Positions 1 to 7,681 of a DNA stretch of 32,188 bases are shown here, piece after piece. The position numbers and the translations under genes were made by a program. This DNA comes from Candidatus Dojkabacteria bacterium (GTDB lineage Bacteria > Patescibacteriota > Dojkabacteria > JAHIVN01). The stretch is from assembly GCA_028696515.1 (NCBI GenBank), contig JAQVGX010000006.1, forward strand, positions 1 to 32,188. The letters are read 5' to 3'. The notes under the pieces were generated by a model. It was not told where the DNA came from. It saw only the letters and a program-made list of their open reading frames with translations, and did not search any database. Position 1 is the stretch's first letter. Each line of letters opens with the position of its first letter.

Positions 1-374
1 ACCGAAGACCAAAAAGTTACTGTATCTCCTCTTACAGCGTAAAATCCGGGTGACGAGACCTTTTCCACTCTTTGAAACGATTTTTCTTCTAAGATTTGCT
101 TCAATGAGGTGAATGATATGTTACCTTTTGTTATAAAGTTTTCAAAGTATCTTCTTATGTTTGTGTTCACATGAGTTGAATATACTATGGCCTTTTTGAT
201 ATCTTTGGATAAGGACTTTAGGATAATGCTTTTGGTGTCTATAGTTGTACCCATAACCGTAAAATGTTCTCCCTGGATTTTTTTTGTGGGGGTATCGAAT
301 TCACGAACAAGTTTTTTATACTCAGAACTCTGAGTGATATACTTTGTGAGAAGCACCCTGGGATTATATCGGAT
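1..374 (-). CDS. Partial gene, tentative UvrB/Mfd-like N-terminal region
   Basis: An open frame on the minus strand runs off the left edge of the window. I translated it by hand. It has no ATG near its 5' end; a GTG at 356 is a possible start, and an in-frame TGA lies at 375-377. The last visible residues include the stretch VEKVSSPGFYAVRGD, which resembles the part of transcription-repair coupling factor (Mfd) where a helicase-like UvrB-homology domain carries a G-x-F-x-V-R-G motif. An SLKQILEEKSFQRV segment sits just before it, as in that family. Upstream of the TGA the same frame stays open to about position 495, so the gene may be disrupted rather than starting here. The assignment rests on one short motif and is weak; the rest of the gene is outside the window. 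Confidence 0.35.
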   Translation of the reverse strand, partial: MRYNPRVLLTKYITQSSEYKKLVREFDTPTKKIQGEHFTVMGTTIDTKSIILKSLSKDIKKAIVYSTHVNTNIRRYFENFITKGNISFTSLKQILEEKSFQRVEKVSSPGFYAVRGDTVTFWSS

Positions 375-415
375 TCAGAAGTATTTGGCTAGTATTTTCC
401 TCTTTCTGTTTGTAA

Positions 416-676
416 CTATATATCTATTCGAAGATACATCACCATAGAACTTTGGGGAATCTCGGGTAAGCTGAAAAGCTGGTTGAGTGCTCTAGAAATA
501 TCTTCGCCAGATAGTTCTGTTGTATCTACCGCGAGTATGTTTCTCTCTGTAAGCGCATAAGATAATCTCTGGTGTCCTGATACCGTTTCTATAGTCAGCT
601 CTCCGCGTACAGTTGTTACAGTATCTCTTGCATATGTTAAGAATTCGTTCAAGGAGGGAAGTGACTCTTTAGACAT
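416..676 (-). CDS. Small hypothetical protein, possibly the 5' piece of the neighbouring disrupted gene
   Basis: An 86-residue frame starts at ATG and ends at TAG. It has no transmembrane segment and I recognise no domain. Its composition is protein-like (for example RNILAVDTTELSGEDISRAL) and it lies 40 bp upstream of the partial Mfd-like frame, in a different frame on the same strand. It could be an independent small gene or the front part of a frameshifted larger one. No Shine-Dalgarno sequence is evident. The opposite strand has no competing long frame here. Confidence 0.4.
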   Translation of the reverse strand: MSKESLPSLNEFLTYARDTVTTVRGELTIETVSGHQRLSYALTERNILAVDTTELSGEDISRALNQLFSLPEIPQSSMVMYLRIDI

Positions 677-880
677 AATATAAAACTATTAAATATTATA
701 TATCCAGTATAGCTATTTCAGAAAAAAATGCAAGCAGATGGCTTTTCTCTCTTCCGAAATACCCAAAGGGCATTTGACAGTGAAGTCTGGTAAACCTTTC
801 ATTTAGATCGGGGCTGACAAGGATGTGGGTAGCACGATGAGGCCATTGAATAGGCCACTGTGCACAAGTATGGGAATAGG

Positions 881-1312
881 TTATATGACAAACCCCTTAG
901 GTCTCTTGAGGTTTTCTCTTTTTCTCAGTGAGGGACGTGGAAATCCTGTACGGGGGGTGAATAAGTCTGATTCAGTAAAGTTTCTTATCAATATAGCCAG
1001 TTTCGATCTACCTATGATATGTGCAATGTCAACAGTGATTAGTTCTTTGATTTCTTTCAAATCATTCTGCTCAATATTATCAGGGGAGATCAATAGATAG
1101 TATCTACTATTATCTCGTTTGTAAAATAATATCCAGGGTATACGATTTGAAGTTTTTTCCGTCTCTGTTCCTGACTGTTTTTCGTAAGTAGTAACACCAT
1201 GTTCTACGCGACTTCATGCCTTTCCTGTTTTTGAACTAAGCCACCTAGACAAAGGACCAAAGTCGCTTCTATCTATTATTATTTTCGGCTCAAATACAAA
1301 TTCCACAATCAA
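881..1312 (-). pseudogene. Unknown gene downstream of plsY, interrupted by an in-frame TGA
   Basis: On the minus strand a frame opens at TTG 1312 (overlapping the plsY stop) or GTG 1306 and runs to TAA at 881-883, about 141 codons. A single TGA interrupts it at 1214-1216. Both sides look coding: before the stop it reads EPKIIIDRSDFGPLSRWLSS, and after it RIPWILFYKRDNSRYYLLIS and ELITVDIAHIIGRSKLAILI. The overlap with plsY suggests translational coupling. I recognise no family. After the final TAA the same frame continues with another stop, so the 3' part (to about 700) may also be decayed. Explanations are a nonsense mutation, a sequencing or assembly error, or TGA readthrough; the sequence alone does not decide. 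Confidence 0.45.
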
Positions 1313-1965
1313 AAAGAATAATCGTTATCAAAGAGTAACCTTGACATAAAAAGTCTAAAGGATTTTTGTTTTTTGTATTCATAAATCCTAGCGGTCACTC
1401 TTCTGAAAAGTACAAGAATCATTATCATAATTGAAAAAACCCTGAATGTATTGTTTTCACAGATAAAGGTCATCAAAACGTACGCGGAAAGAGCAGCCAG
1501 CGTAAGAACAGGTGAGCTTATGATTTTTATTTTCTTTAGACTGTCAACCAATGCTGTAATAAGAGAAAATGCGAATATAGCTAGGGGTAACAGTGCTGCG
1601 ATTGGAGTTAGAAAGAGCATAGTTCCAAAGATGGTAGCTATGCCTCGCCCACCTGCAAAATTGAAGTATATGGGCCAATTATGTCCTATAACAGCAGAAA
1701 TAGCTATGAAAGGCAGCCACATAGCATCGATTCCCATAAATTGAGCGATAATCAATATAGGAATGCCTTTTATAACGTCAAAAGCTCCAACGATAATTCC
1801 CCAGAGTAAGCCAACATTTTTCAGTACATTTGATCCTCCAGCTTTGCGATCTCCTATTTCCCTTATATCTTCATTTATAACAAGCCTTGTGATGATGACG
1901 GCTGAAGAAATCGAACCGACGAGATAGTTAAATATTGCAAGTAGAATGCCAATTGACAAATTCAT
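1309..1965 (-). CDS. plsY: Glycerol-3-phosphate acyltransferase PlsY
   Basis: PlsY is a polytopic membrane enzyme that transfers the acyl group of acyl-phosphate to glycerol-3-phosphate, giving lysophosphatidate, the first step of phospholipid synthesis. The 218-residue protein is of family size. Three family motifs are visible: the N-terminal GSISSAVI segment, RKAGGSNVLKNVG (counterpart of the GNPGATN motif) and GHNWPIYFNFAGGRGIAT (counterpart of GHxFPxFxxFKGGKG). Several hydrophobic helices separate them. The start lies 3 nt after the degV stop, so the two are almost certainly co-transcribed with fakA further upstream. FakA/FakB make acyl-phosphate from free fatty acids, which is PlsY's substrate. 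The stop codon (TGA) overlaps the start of the following interrupted frame. Confidence 0.93.
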   Translation of the reverse strand: MNLSIGILLAIFNYLVGSISSAVIITRLVINEDIREIGDRKAGGSNVLKNVGLLWGIIVGAFDVIKGIPILIIAQFMGIDAMWLPFIAISAVIGHNWPIYFNFAGGRGIATIFGTMLFLTPIAALLPLAIFAFSLITALVDSLKKIKIISSPVLTLAALSAYVLMTFICENNTFRVFSIMIMILVLFRRVTARIYEYKKQKSFRLFMSRLLFDNDYSF

Positions 1966-1968
1966 AAC

Positions 1969-2838
1969 TTACTTTTCCATATAAAAAGCGACCCCTATGA
2001 CTTCTGGACCAAAATGGCTGGCAACAGTCATAGACATCTGATTGTACGAAATAACCTCAGGGTTAAACTCTTTTTCAATAACTGGGGCAAATTCACTTTC
2101 GATTATTTCCCTTGTGCTTCCATAGTCATACATAACTTTAATTTTTGATGGTTTTACCCTGTCTATCTGTTCACTGATTTTCCTAACAATCACATTGAGG
2201 CCTTGAGAATATGTTCTTACTTTGGTGATTGGTTCTAAGGTACCGCCCATGTGCGTAATAACTGGTTTAAAAGACAAAAGACTTCCCAGCCAGGCCTTCG
2301 CCTTTCCGATTCTGCCTCCCTTTTCAAGATATTTCAAGGTGCCTATGACGCCATATTCATCAACCAGCCTGTTTTCTCTAACATTTCTCAAGAAGTCTAA
2401 GATATCATCGATGCTCTTTCCCTCTTGAGCTAGCTGATTGCTCTCGTATGCTAAGAGTCCTTCTAAAGAAACAAGGACTTGAGAATCAAAAGCCCTGATA
2501 TCCTTCCCCTCATCTTTAAGCTTTTCTGCTGTTTGTTTTCCGAGACTGTAAAAACTTGACAATTTCGATGATGCGCCTATGTAAATGGCTTTATCAGTAT
2601 CCTTTGTTGCTTCTAAGAAATGCTGACGCATTTCGGCAGGAGATATAACTGCAGTTTTCGGCATTTCATCTAGGGAAGCCAATTGATGTATGAATTCATC
2701 ACATTTTTCATCAGTATCTTCTTTTTCGGTTTTTCCTTTGTAAACTACATTAGCGGGGATAAGGTGGATACCATGATTCTTTGCAAAATCAAATGATAAC
2801 GAAGAAATTCTTTCAGTGATAATCTTTACTTTGGACAT
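1969..2838 (-). CDS. DegV family fatty-acid-binding protein (FakB-like)
   Basis: DegV/FakB proteins bind a single fatty acid and present its carboxylate to the kinase FakA. The 289-residue length is typical. Visible family features are SSKLSSFYSLGKQTAE (the SSxLSxxYxS fatty-acid-head loop), the strongly conserved LKYLEKGGRIGKAKAWLGSL segment in the middle, the KVRT segment, and a C-terminal SHFGPEVIGVAF, equivalent to the HxGPxxxG motif whose His contacts the ligand. It sits between fakA (66 bp upstream) and plsY (3 bp downstream), matching its expected job as carrier between the two. No promoter is obvious in the 66-bp gap. Which fatty acid it prefers cannot be read from the sequence. Confidence 0.9.
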   Translation of the reverse strand: MSKVKIITERISSLSFDFAKNHGIHLIPANVVYKGKTEKEDTDEKCDEFIHQLASLDEMPKTAVISPAEMRQHFLEATKDTDKAIYIGASSKLSSFYSLGKQTAEKLKDEGKDIRAFDSQVLVSLEGLLAYESNQLAQEGKSIDDILDFLRNVRENRLVDEYGVIGTLKYLEKGGRIGKAKAWLGSLLSFKPVITHMGGTLEPITKVRTYSQGLNVIVRKISEQIDRVKPSKIKVMYDYGSTREIIESEFAPVIEKEFNPEVISYNQMSMTVASHFGPEVIGVAFYMEK

Positions 2839-2904
2839 AACTTTTTAGAAAACTAATATGGGAAGTCTAACTGATTAATTTCGAAATATCAAATTTGAGT
2901 TAGA

Positions 2905-4746
2905 TCATTCGAGAGAAACTATAAATTGATAGTTAGGTTGCCCTCCCTTTTGTGCCTGAACTTCGATTTCATGTTCTTTTTCTATAGATTCGAAAAGTGC
3001 TTTATAATGAGAAATGTTTACCTTTTTTCCAGCATAGATAGTCATGAGTTCTTCATTATTATACAGAAGCTGGATACTATTAGTTAACACCTCATGTACA
3101 TTTTCTGCACTCGAGATAACTTTGTTTTTATCTACGGAGAAGTAGTTTCCTTTTTTGATAGTGACTCCGTCTATAGTAGAGTCCTTTATCGCCTTTGAAA
3201 TAGAGAAAGTCTTAACTAAAGTTAAACCGTTTTCTATCATATCAAGATTCTTTTCTAACGATTCGTTTTTATCAAAATTTAAAATTGCCGACAGTCCCTG
3301 TACTTGATCAAATGTTTCGACGACACTGACCTGCTTTATCGACTTCTCAGCAGCTTTCTTCGCACCGATAAAGATGTTTTTGTTGTTTGGAAGTAAAATG
3401 ATGTTTTGTGACTGGGTAAAATCTATCTTTTGTGATATATCTGAAATGCTGGGATTCATGGTGTTTCCGCCAGGTATAGTATATACCCCTTCAAAACTTT
3501 CGTACATTTCTTTAAACTCGTGACTATTTACTACAGCTATCACGGCAGAATTTGAGGTTTGTGGCTCTGCCTGTATTTTTCGATTGATAAATTCTCTTTG
3601 TTGCTTGTGGATATCATCAACTTTAATTTTTTCTATCCTGCCAATTGTCGCCAATACTTTCTCAATGTTTTGCTTTTCCTTTAAGTGGAAGTGTATTTTT
3701 GTGTACTGATCCTTCTGGGCAACTATCAATGAACTGCCAAAGGCTGAAAGTTTAGTTTTTATGTTATCAGCTGACATAACAACATCTGAAAGAATTGCCT
3801 CATAGCAGTATCTTTCCTTAGGCGGTTTTTGCCACACTTGCAACAAGCTGAAGATCGATAGATTTGCCTTTTTAATATTCTGCCATTTTAGCTGAGTTCC
3901 TAGAGTCCTCATCAGATGGAATGCCTTCCTTACAGAAAGAAAGTTTTTCCCTCTTTTTAAAATGTGAAAAGCCTGTTTAAACAGCCATTTTACTTTGGAA
4001 AACGTGTATTTCAGCACTTTAAAATTAAATTCAATTATTGATCTTGCTCCTCCTGAGCCAAAGGTGCCAACTGTATCATCCCAGACACGTGCGAGTTTTG
4101 GTGATGTAAAATCATCCGAAGAAGTAGATGTTATCAGCTTTCTTCCTTCTAGGGCTTGATAAAAAGCTTCTAAGAAATAAACAAAACCTGCACCTCCTGC
4201 GTCAACTACTCCTGCCTCTTTCAGCTTATGAAGCATTTCAGGAGTTTGACGTAGAGTATTTTGTGCTTTCACAAGTGCAGCTTTCATAATTTTTTCAAGC
4301 GAATTGTACGATTGCTTTCTACCTATTTCATCCGTGGCGGATTTTATGATTGTGAGAATTGTTCCCTCGACTGGTTCTGAAACACTGTTGTATGCTTCTT
4401 TCTGTCCATTCTGAAATGCTTCGTATAATTGATTTTTATCAAGATTTGTCTCAATTTTCTCACAGAATCCTCCAATGAACTGAGAAAGAATAACTCCGCT
4501 GTTCCCACGGGCACCCATAAGACTTGCCTTTGATATTTTCATAGCAAGATTTGATATTGTTACATTCTTATCTTCTCCTATCTCCTTCATAACCTCATTC
4601 AGTGTCATCGACATGTTTGTTCCTGTATCTCCATCGGGAACCGGGTAGACGTTTAGATTGTTAAGAAGTTCTTCTTTTGATAAAAGCAATTTTTCAGCGT
4701 ATTGGAAAATTTGCTTAAGTTTTTCTGCATCAATTTCGGTGATCAT
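2905..4746 (-). CDS. fakA: Fatty acid kinase FakA (DAK2/YloV family)
   Basis: FakA phosphorylates FakB-bound fatty acids with ATP. The N-terminal DhaL-like domain (about residues 1-200) shows the Mg-ATP motifs VPDGDTGTNM and MGARGNSGVILSQ, plus VDAGGAGFVYFLEAF. A middle domain contains the YCYEAIL segment, corresponding to the YCTEF segment of FakA, and the C-terminal third is the DegV-like part ending in GGQPNYQFIVSLE, the usual family terminus. At 613 residues it is longer than typical (about 550); the extra sequence appears around residues 275-325 and is basic. I chose ATG 4746 over an upstream GTG at 4788 because a -10 box with TGC extension (TGCTATAAT) lies only 6 nt before it, inside what would otherwise be coding sequence. 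It ends in TGA. Confidence 0.93.
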   Translation of the reverse strand: MITEIDAEKLKQIFQYAEKLLLSKEELLNNLNVYPVPDGDTGTNMSMTLNEVMKEIGEDKNVTISNLAMKISKASLMGARGNSGVILSQFIGGFCEKIETNLDKNQLYEAFQNGQKEAYNSVSEPVEGTILTIIKSATDEIGRKQSYNSLEKIMKAALVKAQNTLRQTPEMLHKLKEAGVVDAGGAGFVYFLEAFYQALEGRKLITSTSSDDFTSPKLARVWDDTVGTFGSGGARSIIEFNFKVLKYTFSKVKWLFKQAFHILKRGKNFLSVRKAFHLMRTLGTQLKWQNIKKANLSIFSLLQVWQKPPKERYCYEAILSDVVMSADNIKTKLSAFGSSLIVAQKDQYTKIHFHLKEKQNIEKVLATIGRIEKIKVDDIHKQQREFINRKIQAEPQTSNSAVIAVVNSHEFKEMYESFEGVYTIPGGNTMNPSISDISQKIDFTQSQNIILLPNNKNIFIGAKKAAEKSIKQVSVVETFDQVQGLSAILNFDKNESLEKNLDMIENGLTLVKTFSISKAIKDSTIDGVTIKKGNYFSVDKNKVISSAENVHEVLTNSIQLLYNNEELMTIYAGKKVNISHYKALFESIEKEHEIEVQAQKGGQPNYQFIVSLE

Positions 4747-4752
4747 TTTGCC

Positions 4753-4758
4753 ATTATA
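4753..4758 (-). promoter_or_regulatory. -10 box of fakA, six nt from the ATG
   Basis: On the minus strand TGCTATAAT ends 6 nt before ATG 4746. This is a consensus -10 with the TGn extension. Transcription would start at or within a couple of bases of the ATG, giving a leaderless or near-leaderless mRNA. No clear -35 is seen; that region falls inside the long inverted repeat at 4767-4808. Confidence 0.55.
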
Positions 4759-4766
4759 GCAGAGGA

Positions 4767-4808
4767 GGATAAACAATTGTATAACCACGGTTATACAATT
4801 GTTTATCC
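4767..4808. repeat. Perfect 20-bp inverted repeat with a 2-bp centre
   Basis: Arms 4767-4786 and 4789-4808 are exact reverse complements (core CAATTGTATAACC / GGTTATACAATTG) around the centre AC. It lies between the asparagine-synthase-like gene and fakA, contains the TAA stop of the former (4803-4805) and covers the expected -35 region of the fakA promoter. No U-run follows on either strand, so it is not a standard intrinsic terminator. An operator, or a processing or termination hairpin, are the likely options. Confidence 0.85.
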
Positions 4809-5606
4809 CCTTGCTGCATTTAGCATTCTGTACTTTTCAATTCTTCTAAGATGTTTCATCACGTTTGTGCTGTATTGTAAAGCCTTTTTGGGAGCTTGTG
4901 TTATTTCTTCAGGCAATCCGGCGTCATCAGCTACTTTTCGAAGAAGATGCTTTCTAATGCCATTTCGTATCAGGAAATTGCCAGGTAGTGAAAGTACGTA
5001 TTCAGCTAGTTTCTCGTTAGCAAATGGCAGTATAAGTTTCTTATTCAAATACTTTGCTAGCTTGAACTCTCTCTTTTCTAAATTCTCAGTAAATTCTTTA
5101 TAACAATCCTTCATTTTGAGTTTCAAGTTTTGAGTTTTAAGATACTTATGAAAGCCACCAAACAGAGTGTCTGCTCCATGTCCTGTCAAAACATATTTTT
5201 CTTTGATATTTTTGAGAAGAATGAAGAAGGGCAGGGTATAGGAAATAGAAACTTTGTCAGTATCTTTCGTGATGGCTAGGTATTCACTGAGATTGGTTCT
5301 TAAATCGATGTCAGTTAATTTGATTCTCTTGTATTTGAATGGCTTTCCGGCTAATAGGGTTCTCAGCTTCTGTGCGGATTTGTTTACAAGCCGATATGCT
5401 AAAAGGCTTTGGCCAAAATCATAACATCCCTCAAAGCCAATAGTGTAAAGAGTTATCTTGGCATTTGTGTAAGCATTAGCAAGAAAAGCAACTAGTGAAC
5501 TGTCTAAACTCCCAGAGAAAGGAATAGCAAGCTTGGTTACATCCTTCAGCGACTCAGAAAAGATTAGTATCAAAAGTTCCTTAGTTTTTTGAACTGCTTG
5601 GTCCAC
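4803..5606 (-). CDS. Asparagine-synthase-like ATP pyrophosphatase (no glutaminase domain)
   Basis: The protein matches the C-terminal synthetase domain of asparagine synthase B, which adenylates a carboxylate (aspartate in AsnB) with ATP before amide formation. It shows the PP-loop as PFSGSLDSS (usually SGGxDSS, so the second Gly is Ser) and a GHGADTLFGG motif typical of the family. The N-terminal Ntn glutaminase domain is absent, so nitrogen would have to come from ammonia or a partner, or the substrate differs. The frame is open up to 5702, but its first 32 codons translate a low-complexity intergenic stretch. I prefer GTG 5606 because a TGCTATATA sequence lies 8 nt upstream, giving 267 residues. 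Stop TAA lies inside the long inverted repeat. It is upstream of fakA on the same strand. Confidence 0.75.
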   Translation of the reverse strand: MDQAVQKTKELLILIFSESLKDVTKLAIPFSGSLDSSLVAFLANAYTNAKITLYTIGFEGCYDFGQSLLAYRLVNKSAQKLRTLLAGKPFKYKRIKLTDIDLRTNLSEYLAITKDTDKVSISYTLPFFILLKNIKEKYVLTGHGADTLFGGFHKYLKTQNLKLKMKDCYKEFTENLEKREFKLAKYLNKKLILPFANEKLAEYVLSLPGNFLIRNGIRKHLLRKVADDAGLPEEITQAPKKALQYSTNVMKHLRRIEKYRMLNAARG

Positions 5607-5835
5607 GGAAGAAGTATATAGCAAATAGCAGTTAGCGTACAGAGAGAAACGAGTAGCTGATAGTAGACAGCGAAGCAGTGAAACAGATGAGCAGTGTAAC
5701 AAGTAAATGGACGATAATGTAGCTAATAGACCATATTTCTACCAACCATTCTTTGTGGCTTTAGGACATGAGTAACATTTGGTGCATTATGCATTTTAAG
5801 GTTGTATAATGTTTTATTATTAGCTTAGACTCGAA

Positions 5836-6684
5836 ATGTGGCCCATATATATAGCGTTAAGTAAAACCTTTGACTCTTTTGCTACTATAGTTCAGAAGAA
5901 GATACTTCGAAGTGATGATACTCATCCAATCACATTTGCAATTGTTTTTCAGTTTATAACGGGTTTACTTATTGGAGCATTTGGCATACTGATTGGAGAT
6001 TTCGGTATGAAAGCGAATGGAGAGTTTAGACCTTGGAATATACTCATTATGCTTATTCTTTATGGCTTCGGAAATATCTTTTATTTCAGGTCTTTGAAGG
6101 TAATAGATGCGTCCAAGTTTGTCGTGATTTCAGGCAGCACCTCGATATTTACAATTATTACCTCAGTATTATTTTTGAAAGAGAAATTGGAAGTTCCTCA
6201 AATAATTGGTGCTTCTTTCATTTTTTTAGGTGTTTTAGTCGTGAATTTGAAAAAAATGAAACTGTCATTTGGGAAGGGAGAGTTTCTGGCTCTACTTGGT
6301 GCAGCTTTTTTTGGGTTTGAAGTAACAAACGATAAGTACTTATTGTCAGATATGAAATTATATCTATTCTTGACTTTAGGATTCTCTGCCTGTGCTGCAT
6401 TTGTGGCATTATTTTACATAAGGGAACTTAAGTACGCTAAAGCTATACTTGGCAAAGATGGAATTTTTAAATTCTTGCTTTTCTGCATATTATATGCTCT
6501 GCAGGCAATATTTTTCTTTCAAGCTCTAGATATGAGCGATTCTTCTTCTCTTGTAGTTATCATAAATACGGCAGGAAGAATTATTACAGTTGTTTTGTCA
6601 ATAATATTTCTTAAAGAACTAGATAATATTTTACAAAAATTTCTGGGTGTAATATTTGTTGTAGCAGGCCTGTTTTTTTTATAG
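5836..6684 (+). CDS. EamA/DMT family transporter
   Basis: A 282-residue integral membrane protein with about ten hydrophobic helices arranged as two EamA repeats (roughly 1-140 and 145-282). Each repeat ends in a typical block: IFTIITSVLFLKEKL followed by IIGASFIFLGVLVVN in the first, and ITVVLSIIFLKEL followed by FLGVIFVVAGLFF in the second. The family exports or imports small metabolites; the substrate cannot be inferred. A TATAAT box lies at 5805-5810, 25 nt before the ATG. It is followed 20 bp later by the HD-family gene, probably in one transcript. Two further EamA genes occur in this window. Confidence 0.88.
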   Translation: MWPIYIALSKTFDSFATIVQKKILRSDDTHPITFAIVFQFITGLLIGAFGILIGDFGMKANGEFRPWNILIMLILYGFGNIFYFRSLKVIDASKFVVISGSTSIFTIITSVLFLKEKLEVPQIIGASFIFLGVLVVNLKKMKLSFGKGEFLALLGAAFFGFEVTNDKYLLSDMKLYLFLTLGFSACAAFVALFYIRELKYAKAILGKDGIFKFLLFCILYALQAIFFFQALDMSDSSSLVVIINTAGRIITVVLSIIFLKELDNILQKFLGVIFVVAGLFFL

Positions 6685-6704
6685 TTTAAATAAGCAATCT
6701 TCAT

Positions 6705-7310
6705 ATGGATCATAAACAAATAATACTGTTTCTCTTTGAACTTGGACAAGCTAGGTTGATCAAGAATAGTGGCTGGAATCTTATCAATGCGGATCCGGCC
6801 AGCGTTCCGTCCATTGCTGAGCACTCTTTTAGAAATGCTGTTATTGCTTTGATTCTGGCTCGGATGGAAAAGGCAGAAAATCCTGAGCGGATAGCTCTTA
6901 GAGCTCTTTTTCATAAACTGCATAAAACCAGACTTTGTGATAGACATAAGGTAGCAGCAAATTATTATGATTATCCTCCGGAAGTTAAATCTTTGATCAA
7001 CAATGATCAATTTTCAATGCTGGGAGATGATTTGAAAGGTGAAGTCCAGAAAATGATTGAATTAACTGACGAAGAGAAATTGATCGCTAAAGATGCCGAC
7101 CAGCTGGAGCTGGCTCTTGAAGCAAAAGAATTTATAGATAGAGGGTATTCCAGGGCTCAAATGTGGATTGATAGAATCGGTGAAGTTTTACAGACAAAAT
7201 CAGCAAAGAAGTTGCTTGATGAAATCAAGTCGACACATTCATGCGACTGGTGGAAGGATCTGAAAAAGAAGCCGCAAACGAATGAGAAAGATTATGTTTC
7301 GAGGGTTTAG
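6705..7310 (+). CDS. HD-domain phosphohydrolase family protein with altered HD motif
   Basis: The fold resembles HD-superfamily nucleotidases of the YfbR/HDDC2 type, which use two His and two Asp to bind a divalent metal. Visible landmarks are AEHSFR (His40), the FHKLHKTR segment at residues 69-76 where the family normally has FHDLHExR, DRHKV at 79-83, and the late Asp motif KDADQLELA (Asp130/132). So the HD-motif Asp is Lys71 (codon AAA at 6915) and the following Glu is Lys74, which should abolish normal metal binding. The rest of the domain is well kept and there is no frameshift. It may be a recently inactivated enzyme or a binding or regulatory version. It lies 20 bp after an EamA gene. 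Length is 201 residues. Confidence 0.75.
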   Translation: MDHKQIILFLFELGQARLIKNSGWNLINADPASVPSIAEHSFRNAVIALILARMEKAENPERIALRALFHKLHKTRLCDRHKVAANYYDYPPEVKSLINNDQFSMLGDDLKGEVQKMIELTDEEKLIAKDADQLELALEAKEFIDRGYSRAQMWIDRIGEVLQTKSAKKLLDEIKSTHSCDWWKDLKKKPQTNEKDYVSRV

Positions 7311-7633
7311 AGAGCCAGCAAAACTGCTAACCAGAAAGGAGCTAGCGGACTTAGGGAATTTGACTTGTCTAGTCTGCGTGATTTGTAAAATTCTATCGTA
7401 CTCACCAACTCAAAAACACACTCTTCTCTAAAGTTATCCATAGTAACAATTTACAAAGTTTTTGAGTCTTTGCAGCTAACCAACAACATCAAACTTCTGA
7501 CATCCAACGTCTAACATCCGATATCTTAGAATAGTGCATGAAGTTTATTTACTAAGGTTTGTGTAGATCGTGACGGTCAAATCACTAGTCCCATAGTAAA
7601 TCTCGCGGAAAAGTAAAAACATTTTAGTCTTAT

Positions 7634-7664
7634 AGTATTAACTCCTAAATTATAAGTTAATACT
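7634..7664. promoter_or_regulatory. Dyad in the elp3 promoter (possible operator)
   Basis: AGTATTAACT (7634-7643) and AGTTAATACT (7655-7664) are perfect 10-bp reverse complements separated by 11 bp. The second arm ends one base before the -10 box, so a bound protein would cover the -35/-10 spacer. The half-site spacing (21 bp centre to centre, two helical turns) suits a dimeric repressor. It could also simply be AT-rich chance. Confidence 0.45.
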
Positions 7665-7665
7665 G

Positions 7666-7671
7666 TATAAT
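7666..7671 (+). promoter_or_regulatory. -10 box of elp3, ten nt from the ATG
   Basis: TATAAT lies 10 nt before ATG 7682, so the mRNA leader would be only a few bases. There is no Shine-Dalgarno sequence. The same spacing recurs at the RNR fusion gene (16232-16237). Confidence 0.5.
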
Positions 7672-7681
7672 TGTACTTTCT

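Larger units (their letters stand above)
7311..7681 (+). other. Gene-free stretch of about 370 bp upstream of elp3
   Basis: No coding frame of note on either strand. It contains a short repetitive tract around 7496-7526 (repeated variants of tctgacatcc / ctaacatccg), the kind of low-complexity filler seen in gaps elsewhere in this window. The last 50 bp hold the dyad and -10 box of the elp3 promoter. No tRNA or obvious structured RNA was seen. Confidence 0.5.

Noticed and set aside
825-1100. 91-codon plus-strand frame
   Set aside because: It is antisense to the better supported minus-strand frame at 881-1312 and shows no recognisable protein.
5607-5702. N-terminal 32 codons of the asparagine-synthase-like frame
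   Set aside because: The sequence is low-complexity intergenic type, and a -10-like box sits 8 nt before GTG 5606.
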